A stretch of 64,000 nucleotides of DNA from Neorhodopirellula pilleata (GCF_007859915.1 NZ_SJPM01000004.1:306881-370880), one strand, 5' to 3'; positions 27,252 through 37,333 are shown, counted from the stretch's first letter. Notes: generated by a model from the sequence alone, not told the origin. Translations and numbers: made by a program.

Positions 27252-29732
27252 TCAAAAGGTTTTTGTTACCGCGATTTTAGGCTGCGCAAGTTTCCTGTCA
27301 CCTCCACCAGCGAAGCTGGGGGAGGTCGGATCGAGCGAAGCAAGATCCGGGAGGGGGCATCCCCAGGGCAAACCAAGCCGATCCAACGAAACAACGCCCG
27401 TGCCCCCTCCCTCGCGGACTCCTGAACGTCGTCGCTCGACCTCCCCCAAACTGCGTTCGGGAGAGGTGACACGCGGAAGTAAAACATCGACAGGAATCAC
27501 AGTGTCAATACCAACTTTTTGACAGTTCAGTACGATAATTCGTTCGGTATCAACAACGCCGTCCGTGAGCAATCCAACGAACTCGTAAGCATCAACTCGA
27601 CGACGACCACCTGTTGCGATGGGCTCTCCGATCGGCTCGGGTTCGGACATTCCTCGTGGCACCGTCGCGTTGAGCACGTTGATCACTTGCAGCGCATCGA
27701 CGGCAGTGATGCTGCCGTCGTGGTTGACATCGAGGAACGGGCGTTTCCCATTCTCGACACCGTTGTCATTGGCTAATGCGTTCAGGGCATTGATGACGAT
27801 CAACGCGTCCAAAGCGCTCACTCGGCCATCGGCGTTAACATCCGTCGGAGCAAACAGATTCGTCGGTGCCAATGGATTGAGCGAATGATCGCCCGCCGAG
27901 GAAGTGATTTGATAAGTTCGCATCGAATTGGTCGGATCAAACAGAATTGCATATGTTCTTCCGGCTTCTAGCTCGGCGGATAACGTTCGTTCTTCGACCG
28001 TCCCGATGGACTCGAATCGATCGTTGACGACAAACAAATTGGTCCATGCAAGAGATGAAGAATGTGTTACGTCGATCGACTCGACTTCGATGAACGAGTT
28101 CGCTTCGGCTTGGAACTGAATGGCGATCGTATTGACGTCAGATGGGATAGCCTGTTGTCCCTCAACGGTTTCCACTACGAGCGTTCGATGGTTGGAATTG
28201 AAAGTTCGATCCGATCGAGAGAACGTTATGTCGTCAATTCGTATGTCGACCTGTCCGCTTCCGCTCATGGAAACCGAGCGAAAAGTAATGGTTCGTGCGC
28301 GACCACCAAGCGATCCGATCGGAATCGATCGACTCACTCCACTGGTCGTTGCGAGGGATTGTTCATTCGTGGCCATTGAATCGAGCGATATCGATTCCAC
28401 CAAGATTTCATCGATCAGGATTTCCAAAACGGCGTTATCGTCGGAACTACCGAAGTTCACCTCGTATTCCAGTTGGGATACGTTCTTGGGAAAGTAAACC
28501 AGGTTGTGTGTCCGGCTTTGCCCGGCCTCGGTTAAACGCACTGCTCCATCGCCACTCGTTTGCCATTGGCTGTCTCCGCCACCTCCATGGAACACCCATC
28601 CGGGAACCTCGTCAGACGCATTTCCAATGAGATCGAGGTTTCCGTTGTAGATTCCTGGAGTCCAAACAGGTTCCCACCGCGCGTTGGTAATCTGTTCAGT
28701 GGTCAGTCCGAGCGAACCCAGGCCGATCGAATTGGGCAAGCCGGTATCTCGGTTCACGATTGCTTCGGGAGTGTGGTCGTGCTCTTGACCCAACCCAAAG
28801 AACACCGCGGCCGGCCGATCGTTAGGCGGGATGACCCGAGAACTGAAGGCATAGCCTGACGTTGAATCGAGACTAGTCACACTATCGATATAAAAGTCGT
28901 TCCACACCGCACTATGCGGGATGAAAAAATCTTCCGTGGCTTGGGTGAGTGAAACGTTGTACGCTCCCGGAATCGGGCGACCGCCGGGATTGATGGGAAT
29001 GAGTCCGAGCGGATTGGTCTGATAGTAGACGTCGGCGAAAGTCACATTATTCCAAACCGATGCACCATAGCCATCTTCGGTTAAACCGCTACCACCGAGC
29101 ACTTGAGGTGCGCCCAGCTCAAACAGTCGTTGTGATCCGTCGATGGGGAGTCTTGCTTGGTCAAAATCATGAGGGTCAAGATAAGTAACATGATCGACCG
29201 GTACTTTGAATGCGGCCAGTCGTTCGATCGCTTCGCTGGTGACTGCGGTTCCGAAGCTGTGGCCGATAAAGTGCAAATTGATCGTGTTGGCTGATCCAGC
29301 GTCGGGATCAAACAGCCCCAAACCGGCACCAATACTGAATAAGGCATCACCGGCCGCTTCGCCCCAGCCTGCCGAATCGTTGTTCGATGCGTCACCCCAA
29401 TCGAAAAGAAAGACCAACTCGTTTCCGGTTTTTGACTCACTTGCCAATAGATCGAAAGTGATCGCTCCGTCCACCGCCCCCACATCGATATCAACCAAGA
29501 ATCCGCCATTGCGTTCGACGATCGCTTCGGCGAGTGGCATCAGCGAATCGCCCGCGCCGTCGATTTGAAAGCCGTGGGTAACGATGGTCGCCGAGTCGAA
29601 ACGTCCTGCGATTTGATCGCGTGCGTCCTCGAGCGAAAGTCCGGTGGCGAGTTCGGCAGCGAACATTCGGCGACTGGAAAGGCTTTCGATTCGCAACAGC
29701 CGAAAAGCGGATTGCTTTTTCCCACGAATCAT
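27252..29732 (-). CDS. secreted lipase-like protein with dockerin domain; 3' end built from a repeat
   Basis: The 826-residue protein starts with a planctomycete export-type N-terminus (FRLLRIESLSSRRMFAAEL). Then follow an alpha/beta-hydrolase region with nucleophile motif HFIGHSFGTAV, a beta-rich region near residues 400-530, a PPC-like beta region, and two dockerin-like calcium loops (DVNADGRVSALDALIVINAL and FLDVNHDGSITAVDALQVIN) at roughly 640-720. The ATG at 29732 fits the export signal; a longer frame to 29831 does not. The last 60 or so residues (from VTSPERSLGEVERRR) are the translation of a palindromic intergenic element at 27296-27471, so the original stop was probably lost to that insertion. 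Function: likely lipase or esterase exported to the surface. Confidence 0.8.
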   Translation of the reverse strand: MIRGKKQSAFRLLRIESLSSRRMFAAELATGLSLEDARDQIAGRFDSATIVTHGFQIDGAGDSLMPLAEAIVERNGGFLVDIDVGAVDGAITFDLLASESKTGNELVFLFDWGDASNNDSAGWGEAAGDALFSIGAGLGLFDPDAGSANTINLHFIGHSFGTAVTSEAIERLAAFKVPVDHVTYLDPHDFDQARLPIDGSQRLFELGAPQVLGGSGLTEDGYGASVWNNVTFADVYYQTNPLGLIPINPGGRPIPGAYNVSLTQATEDFFIPHSAVWNDFYIDSVTSLDSTSGYAFSSRVIPPNDRPAAVFFGLGQEHDHTPEAIVNRDTGLPNSIGLGSLGLTTEQITNARWEPVWTPGIYNGNLDLIGNASDEVPGWVFHGGGGDSQWQTSGDGAVRLTEAGQSRTHNLVYFPKNVSQLEYEVNFGSSDDNAVLEILIDEILVESISLDSMATNEQSLATTSGVSRSIPIGSLGGRARTITFRSVSMSGSGQVDIRIDDITFSRSDRTFNSNHRTLVVETVEGQQAIPSDVNTIAIQFQAEANSFIEVESIDVTHSSSLAWTNLFVVNDRFESIGTVEERTLSAELEAGRTYAILFDPTNSMRTYQITSSAGDHSLNPLAPTNLFAPTDVNADGRVSALDALIVINALNALANDNGVENGKRPFLDVNHDGSITAVDALQVINVLNATVPRGMSEPEPIGEPIATGGRRRVDAYEFVGLLTDGVVDTERIIVLNCQKVGIDTVIPVDVLLPRVTSPERSLGEVERRRSGVREGGGTGVVSLDRLGLPWGCPLPDLASLDPTSPSFAGGGDRKLAQPKIAVTKTF
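27296..27471. repeat. imperfect palindromic element overlapping a gene 3' end
   Basis: The outer arms TGTCACCTCC ... and ... GGAGAGGTGACA, and the inner arms GGGGGAGGTCGGATCGAGCG and CGCTCGACCTCCCCC, pair across the element. A further inner pair is GGGAGGGGGCA with TGCCCCCTCCC. Total span is about 176 bases. Its composition is unlike the flanking gene, and it supplies the C-terminal codons of the lipase-like protein on the minus strand. Confidence 0.75.
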
Positions 29733-29949
29733 GGCGTTCAACCTAACAGAAAGAAGTGTGGTGTCAGAAGTAGTCGTTGCGGGTTCGACGCTGAGTAGGC
29801 GGCATCGTACGAGGAAACGGACTGCCAACATAGGTCGCCCACGTCAGGCGTTTCCGAGGAAAGTTCTCGCTGACACCCCGGCCCGGATGATAGGGTAGAA
29901 TCTCCGCATGAACATTCTCCCCTTCTTTTAATCTTTCCCTTTCTGTTTC

Positions 29950-30326
29950 GTGGCTTTGCAGGGCTCGTTACTTGCCGATACCCCATGGCTTCGGCATGTC
30001 GTCGACAATCAGCACCGAGGTGCTGACGGAGTCCGGCTGGGGGATTTTAGTGGCGATTCGTTCCCCGACATCGTTATTGGGTGGGAAGAGGCGGGTCTGG
30101 TGAAGCTGTGTTTAAATCCCGGACCGCATCATTCCAACGAACGCTGGCCTTCGTTAACAGTCGGAGTAATGGCAAAGCGATTGAATTACTTCCTGATGAT
30201 CGCGTACTGATAACCGCGAACACGGTCGCCGGTCCAGATCCCGACTTACCGGGTATTTGGATCCGTGAAAAGGTTGCAAACGCTTACAATGTCGTCTTTA
30301 ATTGTCGCTTCAATTCACCCGGCTAG
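29950..30326 (+). pseudogene. remnant of an FG-GAP / VCBS repeat protein gene
   Basis: The frame from 29950 reads WLRHVVDNQHRGADGVRLGD, then FPDIVIGWEEAG and LCLNPGPHHSNERWPSLTVG, the recognisable start of planctomycete FG-GAP proteins (predicted beta-propellers with DxDxDG-type loops). The normal continuation of several hundred residues is missing. After about 65 residues the frame diverges and a second frame (to 30326, with IELLPDDRVLITANT) carries unrelated or shifted sequence before a stop. The loop calcium residues are already partly lost (FSGDSFPD). I read it as a truncated, decaying copy. The next gene starts 37 bases downstream. Confidence 0.55.
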
Positions 30327-30363
30327 TCTGGGCATCGTGGCATAAACAAGAGGGGATATCTGG

Positions 30364-33240
30364 GTGTTTTTTCAACGCAACATCGATGCGGCGTTAACCG
30401 AGATGAAGGTTGGTTTCCGCCTCTTCTTGCTTGGCGTGTGTTGGGCGGTACTTTGCGGCATGTGTTCTCGTCAAGGTTTTGCTGAGGTTCCGAACCCAAA
30501 CTCGGCCAATACGCAGATCCCCGATCCCGTTCGCCCGGGAGATCATGTCGAGGTTCGCTACTTGTCGAAGTGGTGTTCCGGGACAGTTGTATCGATGATT
30601 GAGGGAAAGGTCTCGGTCCAATACAGCTTCAATGGGCGTGAGTCCACTCGTGATTTTGCTCTGGCGGATATTCGTTTTCCCAATGGTGAAGGACAGTGGG
30701 CACTTTGGAAAACCAGCGACGGTAAATTGCGAGTGGAGGCTCGCTACATCGCCCGGGACGAAACAAGCGTGATGATTCGCAAAGAGGACGGCAGTGAACT
30801 GACATTGCCGATCGATTCTTTGACCCTGGACCTTCGCCAGAAAGTCAAACGAACACCGATTACTGGTGAAGAAAACAAAATCGATGGCGCTGACCCGGTT
30901 CGTCTGGGTGACGAAGTCGAAGTCTCACCTTATTCAAACGAGTGGTTTGACGGCGTGGTGACCCAAGTCCGGATCGGCGAGGCCCAGGTGCGTTATCAAC
31001 GACTTGGTCAGGATACAGAGGATGCGTTTCCGTTTGCCAAGATCCGTTTCCCCAATGGAGAAGGGCCATGGCGAAAGTGGTCCGATACCAGCGGTCAATT
31101 TACCGTGATTGCTCGGTACCTTTCACGCACCGAGACCCAAGTCACGCTTCGCAAGCAAGATGGGACCAACGCGACCGTGCCGATCGATCGACTGTCGTTG
31201 GAGTTAAAGAGGTGGACGCGGTCGATCCCCATCACTGGAAAAGAAACTCTGATCGACGGGGTCAGTCCTGTCCGGGTTGGTGACACCGTAGAGGTCAGCG
31301 ACGGCTCCCGTTGGGTCGAAGGTTTGGTCTCTCAAAGCGGAATGGGGATCGCGTTTGTCGAGCGGTTCGATGACAACGGAGTGAGCCAAGGCAAGCGAGA
31401 GTTCCCACTGACTAAGGTTCGATATCCCAATGGCGAAGGTTCTTGGCGAAAGTGGACCGGACGAGGCGGTTCGACGGTGGTTGCCAGAATGCTGTCCCGA
31501 GACGAAACGCATGTTGTTCTCTTAAAAGAAGACGGGCAAAACGTTCGCGTGCCGATCGATCAATTGGACCGGGGGCTGCAGCAAGAGCTCGAGCATGTCG
31601 TGCCTCAAGTAAAGCGACCCAAACTCACAACATTCGTTGCGTCCGGTCGTTCGGTTGGGCTAATCGGTACGCTGCCCGATTTCCGTTCCTTTCCATCGGT
31701 TCAGCCGCTGTCAATGGTACCATCGTGGAGTGATGGGAGTGTCAGTTTTCCGATACCCAACGCGGACACAATCTCAACCATCGTTCCGATCGCTGGAAAG
31801 CAGAATTGGTTGCTCTTGGGAACCCATCCATCAAGCAATTATCGAGGCGAGCCACAATCGCAGGTGCATTGGATTGGTCCCGAAAGGCAAGAATACAAGC
31901 CCGGCCCCAGGTTGGACGAAAAGGAACAACTGGTCGACTATAGCGTCGAACAGAATCGTATGCTCACGGCATTTTTTCCCGATGGACTTATCGGCAGCGA
32001 ACACTGGCAACTATCGACCTACCAACTCGGCGCCGGTGATCAATTTGCGGAACCAGAGATGTCCTGGGAAATACCCTCTTCGAGGCGAATCTCGTATCAA
32101 TCCTTCTCACCCATGGCACGACTGGTTGGTTCGCATTATGTATTGGTCATTGATTCCAATACAGCTCAACTGTATGACTTGAAACAACAGCGGATCCTTT
32201 ATTCAGTTTCAGACGTATTCTCCAGAAAAATTGAACTGCATCCCTCCGGTGACTTCTTTGTGTTGGATATTGCCAACGCTGGGAGTGTCTTAATCGAGAC
32301 ATTGACGGGTAAGGCGGTGGCAAAACAGTTGGGATCGGCGGCGATCGGTTTTAGCCCAGATGGTTCCCAGATTCTTCGTTTGACTCAAGACTCGCTTGAA
32401 AAATGGGACATCGGCGAGGCGACCGAGCCGGTCATCTTTCCGCGCCGAAATGTTTCGACTCAAGGAAGCCCGCAACTGCTCGATGATCGGTACATTTGGA
32501 TCGATGGATTGATCTATGACACCCAGAAAAAAGCGGCCATGTGGAACTACGACATGCCCAATAACACGACTCGCCGCGTCATCGGAAATCGATTGGCGGC
32601 GGCAATGGCTCTTGGATCCAATGATTCTGATCGACAAGCGATCGTCGGTATCGCGAAGGTGCCGCACGACAACGCCATCGCGTTGATGGAACCGTATTCG
32701 GTCGACGACATGCTGGCGTTGCGACCAGGCAAGCCGATTCGATTGATCCAAAGCATTGATGAGCGAATCGCTAACTGCATTTCTGCGGTGGTGACGAAGA
32801 ACGGCTGGGTGCCTAACGACGGAGCCGGTATCGTGATCTCGGGTTCGGCCGGACGAGGTCCTACGGAAACGCACGTCTATGACAAATCCCGATTTAGCTT
32901 TGCGCCTTTTATGCGCAACCGGATACCCAGCGTAAACGCACAAACCGTGTCCGTTTCTCCTTGGAAACAATCGGTCGAGGTTCGTCTTGGTGAACTGGTC
33001 CTCTGGAGTCGTAGTATGGGTTTCGTTCCTTCAACACTTCGGCTGGAAGACGGCGAATCGGCTCAACAAAAGGTCGACGAATTGACGCAACCGTCGTACA
33101 CCCTGTTTGAACGTTTGGAAATTCCCGCTGAAGTCTTCTATCCGGTTTTTCGAAGCGGCGCTGGTAGAACGAGCTTAACCCCGGGTGGGTTTGTGGACCA
33201 AGCCTACTCGCAAGGTGCCAGTGCAGGTAACGGTCGCTAA
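30364..33240 (+). CDS. exported protein with three beta-barrel + SHD1 modules and a propeller-like C-terminus
   Basis: Over 958 residues, a signal peptide (FRLFLLGVCWAVLCGMCS, about 18-35) is followed by three copies of a module of about 125 residues. Each module has a Tudor/agenet-like part (DPVRPGDHVEVRY, DPVRLGDEVEVS, SPVRVGDTVEVS ... FPNGEG or YPNGEG) and an SHD1 part (LRVEARYIARDETSVMI, FTVIARYLSRTETQVTL, STVVARMLSRDETHVVL, each ending in PID-x-L). From about residue 420 the sequence changes to WD/propeller-like blades (ALMEPYSVDDML, IGFSPDGSQILRL). SHD1 domains bind peptides or ubiquitin in eukaryotes; their bacterial role is unknown. The GTG start has AGAGGGGA upstream; the ATG at 30403 is the alternative. 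Confidence 0.8.
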   Translation: MFFQRNIDAALTEMKVGFRLFLLGVCWAVLCGMCSRQGFAEVPNPNSANTQIPDPVRPGDHVEVRYLSKWCSGTVVSMIEGKVSVQYSFNGRESTRDFALADIRFPNGEGQWALWKTSDGKLRVEARYIARDETSVMIRKEDGSELTLPIDSLTLDLRQKVKRTPITGEENKIDGADPVRLGDEVEVSPYSNEWFDGVVTQVRIGEAQVRYQRLGQDTEDAFPFAKIRFPNGEGPWRKWSDTSGQFTVIARYLSRTETQVTLRKQDGTNATVPIDRLSLELKRWTRSIPITGKETLIDGVSPVRVGDTVEVSDGSRWVEGLVSQSGMGIAFVERFDDNGVSQGKREFPLTKVRYPNGEGSWRKWTGRGGSTVVARMLSRDETHVVLLKEDGQNVRVPIDQLDRGLQQELEHVVPQVKRPKLTTFVASGRSVGLIGTLPDFRSFPSVQPLSMVPSWSDGSVSFPIPNADTISTIVPIAGKQNWLLLGTHPSSNYRGEPQSQVHWIGPERQEYKPGPRLDEKEQLVDYSVEQNRMLTAFFPDGLIGSEHWQLSTYQLGAGDQFAEPEMSWEIPSSRRISYQSFSPMARLVGSHYVLVIDSNTAQLYDLKQQRILYSVSDVFSRKIELHPSGDFFVLDIANAGSVLIETLTGKAVAKQLGSAAIGFSPDGSQILRLTQDSLEKWDIGEATEPVIFPRRNVSTQGSPQLLDDRYIWIDGLIYDTQKKAAMWNYDMPNNTTRRVIGNRLAAAMALGSNDSDRQAIVGIAKVPHDNAIALMEPYSVDDMLALRPGKPIRLIQSIDERIANCISAVVTKNGWVPNDGAGIVISGSAGRGPTETHVYDKSRFSFAPFMRNRIPSVNAQTVSVSPWKQSVEVRLGELVLWSRSMGFVPSTLRLEDGESAQQKVDELTQPSYTLFERLEIPAEVFYPVFRSGAGRTSLTPGGFVDQAYSQGASAGNGR

Positions 33241-33839
33241 ACGGAATTCGATGCTCCTTTTTTTTCGAGTCCAGCCGCTGTGTCCTCTTTGGATCGGTAC
33301 CCGATGGTTGATGATCGGGCTTTTATGGGTTGGTTCGATCGGCCTGTCCATCGACTTCGTTGCCGATGAGGGAACGGTTCTCCCAAGGGCGACCGGTAGT
33401 ATTTGCTCCTTCCATGATTCGTTTTCTGCCATTACCAGCACCTTCGGCGATCCATTGGCGATGGACGGCACATCCATCGCTATCGCGTGTGACTTCCAAC
33501 AGGCCGTTCGAGTCGGCTGCCGAGCCAGCGTTCTCACCATTGCGTCCGGGAGATGAACCGATCAAGAATCGGCCCTCTTTCATTGGGATCGTCCTGGTCA
33601 GCGGAGTTCCGACAATTCCCGCCGGAGTCGCCAGCAGCAAGAGGCTGGTGACACAGCGTTGTCAACGAAATTTGGCGTGACAGATAGATGAAACGAAACA
33701 ACCAGACCAAGGTGATAGATTGTCGCGATTTGTGAAAAAATTTGAGCTGTATTCGCATGCCGCGCGGCCGTGCAAAAACATCCGTCAAGTTCGTATAAAC
33801 TCTTGGGCTCATTCGTTTCGTACCCGGAGGTGACTCGTC
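33241..33839. other. intergenic region, possible decayed gene
   Basis: These 599 bases contain overlapping short frames, for example 33251-33556, which opens with a hydrophobic LWIGTRWLMIGLLWVGSIGL stretch, and 33330-33680 in another frame. Neither resembles a known family. A frameshifted small exported protein is possible. The last 50 bases carry the strong ribosome site of the next gene. No repeat or terminator was recognised. Confidence 0.4.
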
Positions 33840-35828
33840 ATGTATGCGTCCGATAAGGCTCGTTTTGCTAAAACGCCGCTGGCTCAGCGACGTGGAATCT
33901 ATTTGAGTAATTACCCTGATTCGTGGTTTCAGTTCGCGCTACGAAACGCGTCGGACCCCGCGGTTCTCAAGGAACGGTTGAAGGGAATCGGGCATGTCAC
34001 CGAAGACGTGACGAAGTCGGTTTTGGAAAAAAACTTCCGACCGCCAGTGGGGGCTTGGACGCTGCTCATCCACCTGAACTTCGGATCGTGGTCGATCCTG
34101 CCAATGATGCAACGTTCACCCGAACTGCTCGATGACTTGGGCGGAATGATCGAAGGCGAGTACGTCATCATTCGTCACAGCGATTGCTCAGGCGTGTACT
34201 CCATCATGAGGTTTTGTGATGGTCGGAAGATGGATCATATCTACAGCGACGGCGAGCTTTGGGATGATGACGAAGAAGACTATGACGATGAGTTTGAAGA
34301 CGAAGATGAAGACGAAGCAGAGGGCGAAGACGAAGATGATTCGATCGATTTTGATCTCAACGGTGTCCGAAGCGATACCTACACGATGGAGTGGTTGACT
34401 GCGCAACCGGATCTCTTTTCCGCGATGCATCAAATCATGGTCGATTGGGACGCCCTGATCCCTGATTATTGGTGGGACGAAGAATCCGGTCTAACCGCGT
34501 ATCAAAAAGAACTATGTGGGACGAAGTTGATCAAACGGATCGACTTGATTCGCTTCGGCGAGATGGACGATCGGGCGAACGAGCAGGCCTCCAAGGTTCT
34601 TGTCGATTCGATTCGGGGACGGGACATCGATGGTGTTCGCCAAGCGTTGTCCGACGGCGCGTCATTGACGCAACTACCCGAAACTGAGCTTAGCGCGATC
34701 GATCTGCTGTGTAACTATTTGCCGGCCGGTGATAAAAACGTTGTCGAGATCGCAGAATTACTACTCGCCGCCGGCGCGAATGCGGACGGTAGAACGCCCC
34801 TGGGCAAGAGCAAGTCGAAAAAGAAAACACCGTTGACTCAGGCGATCGGGGCCAATTTTTCATCGCCGCGTATGATGTTCGATTTAGCGAACCTGCTGGT
34901 GCGACACGGCGGCCGAATCTCGGCAGATCCAAATCAGGGCTTGGACGAATCGCCGTTGGAAGCCGCGTTCAATCGTGCCGATCCGGCATGGATGCGTTGG
35001 GCATTGAACTTCGATCAACCGCCGGAAATGTTGGAGGAGTTGCTCAAGCGTCATCGCCGCGGGCTCAAACAAATGGCTTCTTTCGTGGACGACGACTATG
35101 CCGCCGAACAACAGAAACGCTATGAGCCGATCGTCGCCATGGTGCAGCGAGCCATCGCAGGCGAGCCGCTCGATGATGTTGCCATCGAGGCAACGATCGA
35201 CAAAAGTGATGCAGAGTATCGAAGAAAGCACAATCAGCTACGTCAAGCCGGAACCGGTTTCGCTAGCGAGATGGAGCGACTTGCTGGCACGTATGCGACT
35301 GAAAACGTCGATGGCGAAACGATCCCCGTGTTCGGTGGTTTCGACATCACGTTAAGCTGGATCGAAAGTGTCCCCTCGGAGCTGAATTTAGTGTCTGCCG
35401 ATCTATCAGATTGGGCTGAGGAACCGGAAACGCAAGCTTGGGTCAACGAATTAGAATCGCAGGCGTTCAAACCGGTTGGCCACTTCCGAGATGAAGGAGG
35501 TTGGATCGAGTTGATTGCGCACTGCCAACCGTTTCGGGACCTATATGCCGTGATCGAGAGAATCGGCGACGATGTTTGCCACCGTATCATCCGGCGACTG
35601 ACCGGTAATCGGCTCATCATGGCGACTAATCAAAAACGGATGTGGAATCAAACGATCGAGAACGTTGAAGTCCACTGGGTGACTCACCGCGATCCCTCAC
35701 ATCTTTTTCTGCGACCGATCATGGCCGCAACCAAAGACAGCGAAACGGCAAGCATCGAAGGGTTCCAGCATGATTACGCGATGGCGCACCAGCTTCTGCA
35801 CCAAAAACTCCGGCAAGTAGCCGTGTGA
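33840..35828 (+). CDS. ankyrin-repeat-like protein with acidic insert
   Basis: The 662-residue cytoplasmic protein is preceded by the near-ideal ribosome site GGAGGTGA. Residues 1-135 form an unassigned domain (ILPMMQRSPELLDDLGGMIE, then YVIIRHSDCSGVYSIM). A run of almost only Asp and Glu follows at about 140-175. Ankyrin-type helices lie in the region 255-400 (GVRQALSDGASLTQLPET, VVEIAELLLAAGANADGRTPL, LANLLVRHGGRI, ESPLEAAFNRADPAW). The last 200 residues form another unassigned domain (ITLSWIESVPSEL, HVLFLRPIMAAT-like end). I infer a protein-binding role. The stop codon overlaps a GTG of the next frame. Confidence 0.75.
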   Translation: MYASDKARFAKTPLAQRRGIYLSNYPDSWFQFALRNASDPAVLKERLKGIGHVTEDVTKSVLEKNFRPPVGAWTLLIHLNFGSWSILPMMQRSPELLDDLGGMIEGEYVIIRHSDCSGVYSIMRFCDGRKMDHIYSDGELWDDDEEDYDDEFEDEDEDEAEGEDEDDSIDFDLNGVRSDTYTMEWLTAQPDLFSAMHQIMVDWDALIPDYWWDEESGLTAYQKELCGTKLIKRIDLIRFGEMDDRANEQASKVLVDSIRGRDIDGVRQALSDGASLTQLPETELSAIDLLCNYLPAGDKNVVEIAELLLAAGANADGRTPLGKSKSKKKTPLTQAIGANFSSPRMMFDLANLLVRHGGRISADPNQGLDESPLEAAFNRADPAWMRWALNFDQPPEMLEELLKRHRRGLKQMASFVDDDYAAEQQKRYEPIVAMVQRAIAGEPLDDVAIEATIDKSDAEYRRKHNQLRQAGTGFASEMERLAGTYATENVDGETIPVFGGFDITLSWIESVPSELNLVSADLSDWAEEPETQAWVNELESQAFKPVGHFRDEGGWIELIAHCQPFRDLYAVIERIGDDVCHRIIRRLTGNRLIMATNQKRMWNQTIENVEVHWVTHRDPSHLFLRPIMAATKDSETASIEGFQHDYAMAHQLLHQKLRQVAV

Positions 35829-35881
35829 ATCACAAGTCGTACCATCGCAACCGTCGATCAGAACGCAAACAACAGTTCACT

Positions 35882-37333
35882 ATGCCGACCACACGAAACA
35901 AAGCCATTCTGATGACATTCTTGTCTCCCATCGAAATGGGGCGGTATCGTTCGATAGAAACCCTTTGGTTCACGATCGGGTTTCTGTGCCTCGGCTTGAT
36001 CGGAATGGGGGCCGATGCTCTTGCCGAAGATGGCGGCACGCCGGTTCGGGCAGAACTCTGGACTCATCTTTCTTCAGACGCTAAAGCCATCAACGTTCGC
36101 GGGATGTCGGCTCACTTCGACGATTCCGGTGACCGCCGCGTGTTGAGACTGGAGGTGCCCGAATTGAACGTCGCCCTCGGAGAGATACATTCATCGGGAA
36201 GGGGAATCGCCTGGGTGGGCCTGCCGCCGCCTGCCGAAGGCTGGGATTTAGGTTCCGCCGAGTGCGTCCAAGCCAGGGTTCAGAATGCAGGAGCCACGCC
36301 AGCGGAAGTGACCCTGTGGGTCGTCGGTTCGAATGGATGGACCGCGGTCGGGGATTCCTCGGTACTCAAACCCAGTGAGTCAACAACACTCCGTTGCCTC
36401 CTTCGGGAAACGTTTCCCGACGGGACGCCCAAGATCGACCCGATTCGGATTAAGGAGATCCGCGTGATGGTTCAGCGAGCCGATACAGCCGCGATGGTTG
36501 TTTCGGACATGATTGCCACCGGCACGGTGGAACCGTGGGTGCGACCGACCGGACGCATCGACGTGCCGGACATGGTGGAAGGTTCGCCCGCGCCCGGTCG
36601 TCGTGTTCGTTATCGCCTCAGCGATGATCCCGATGCGGAGATCTATGGCACGCTCTATCTGCCGCCGGACTGGAATCCCAACAAACGCTATCCTGTGATC
36701 GCGGAATTCCCAGGCAACATTTTCTTTCATGCCAAGGCGTGCTGGTCGACCGGCCGTCCCGAGCAATGCCAGATGGGATACGGAATCACGTTGGGGACCG
36801 ACGCCATCTGGGTCAGTTTGCCGTTTGTCGATCGCGAAACAGGACAGATCGCTGAAGCGGGCTTCGGCTCTCGTGAGGGCGACGACACCGCAGCGTACAC
36901 CGTGCGTGTCATCGACGACATCTGTGCCAACTGGGGTGGTGACCGGGACAACCTAATTCTGTGCGGGTTTTCGCGCGGCGCGATCGCTTGCGGTTACATC
37001 GGGCTGAGGAACGATACGATCGCCGGACTCTGGAAAGGATTCGTCGCCTGCCAGCACTACGACGGATCAAACTGGAGGCAATCGCGGATGGAGGACGCGA
37101 TCGAACGCGCACCTCGCTTTCGCGGACGGGCCATTTTCCAGGTTGATAACAGTGGTAGCGCCGATAACACTGGTGGCACCGCCAACTATGAACAACTCAT
37201 GGCTCACACCGATCCGGCGGTCAAGTGGACGTGGGTTTCTTCAGGGCTCGGCTCGCACGCCACGGCGATGTTCTTAGACGACCGCCCCAGTACCCAACAA
37301 TTGCGGCAATGGTTTGATGGTTTACAGCGTTAG
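35882..37333 (+). CDS. secreted alpha/beta-hydrolase (esterase-like)
   Basis: The protein is 483 residues from this start. A hydrophobic signal segment (LWFTIGFLCLGLIGMGADAL) precedes a beta-sandwich-like region (about 60-215) and an alpha/beta-hydrolase domain. The latter includes LYLPPDWNPNKRYPVIAEF, the nucleophile elbow LCGFSRGAIACGY (Ser364) and a late SGLGSHATAMFLDDRP carrying the probable catalytic His. Such proteins act as carbohydrate esterases on the cell surface. The start is uncertain: a GTG at 35825 overlapping the previous stop, and ATGs at 35912 and 35936, are in frame, and the last gives the most compact signal peptide. It borders the sulfatase island and could remove acyl groups from the same glycan. 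Confidence 0.78.
   Translation: MPTTRNKAILMTFLSPIEMGRYRSIETLWFTIGFLCLGLIGMGADALAEDGGTPVRAELWTHLSSDAKAINVRGMSAHFDDSGDRRVLRLEVPELNVALGEIHSSGRGIAWVGLPPPAEGWDLGSAECVQARVQNAGATPAEVTLWVVGSNGWTAVGDSSVLKPSESTTLRCLLRETFPDGTPKIDPIRIKEIRVMVQRADTAAMVVSDMIATGTVEPWVRPTGRIDVPDMVEGSPAPGRRVRYRLSDDPDAEIYGTLYLPPDWNPNKRYPVIAEFPGNIFFHAKACWSTGRPEQCQMGYGITLGTDAIWVSLPFVDRETGQIAEAGFGSREGDDTAAYTVRVIDDICANWGGDRDNLILCGFSRGAIACGYIGLRNDTIAGLWKGFVACQHYDGSNWRQSRMEDAIERAPRFRGRAIFQVDNSGSADNTGGTANYEQLMAHTDPAVKWTWVSSGLGSHATAMFLDDRPSTQQLRQWFDGLQR

Noticed and set aside
33251..33680. Small exported protein genes in two overlapping frames
   Set aside because: No ribosome site, no recognisable family, and neither frame is clearly better; kept only as a possible decayed gene.
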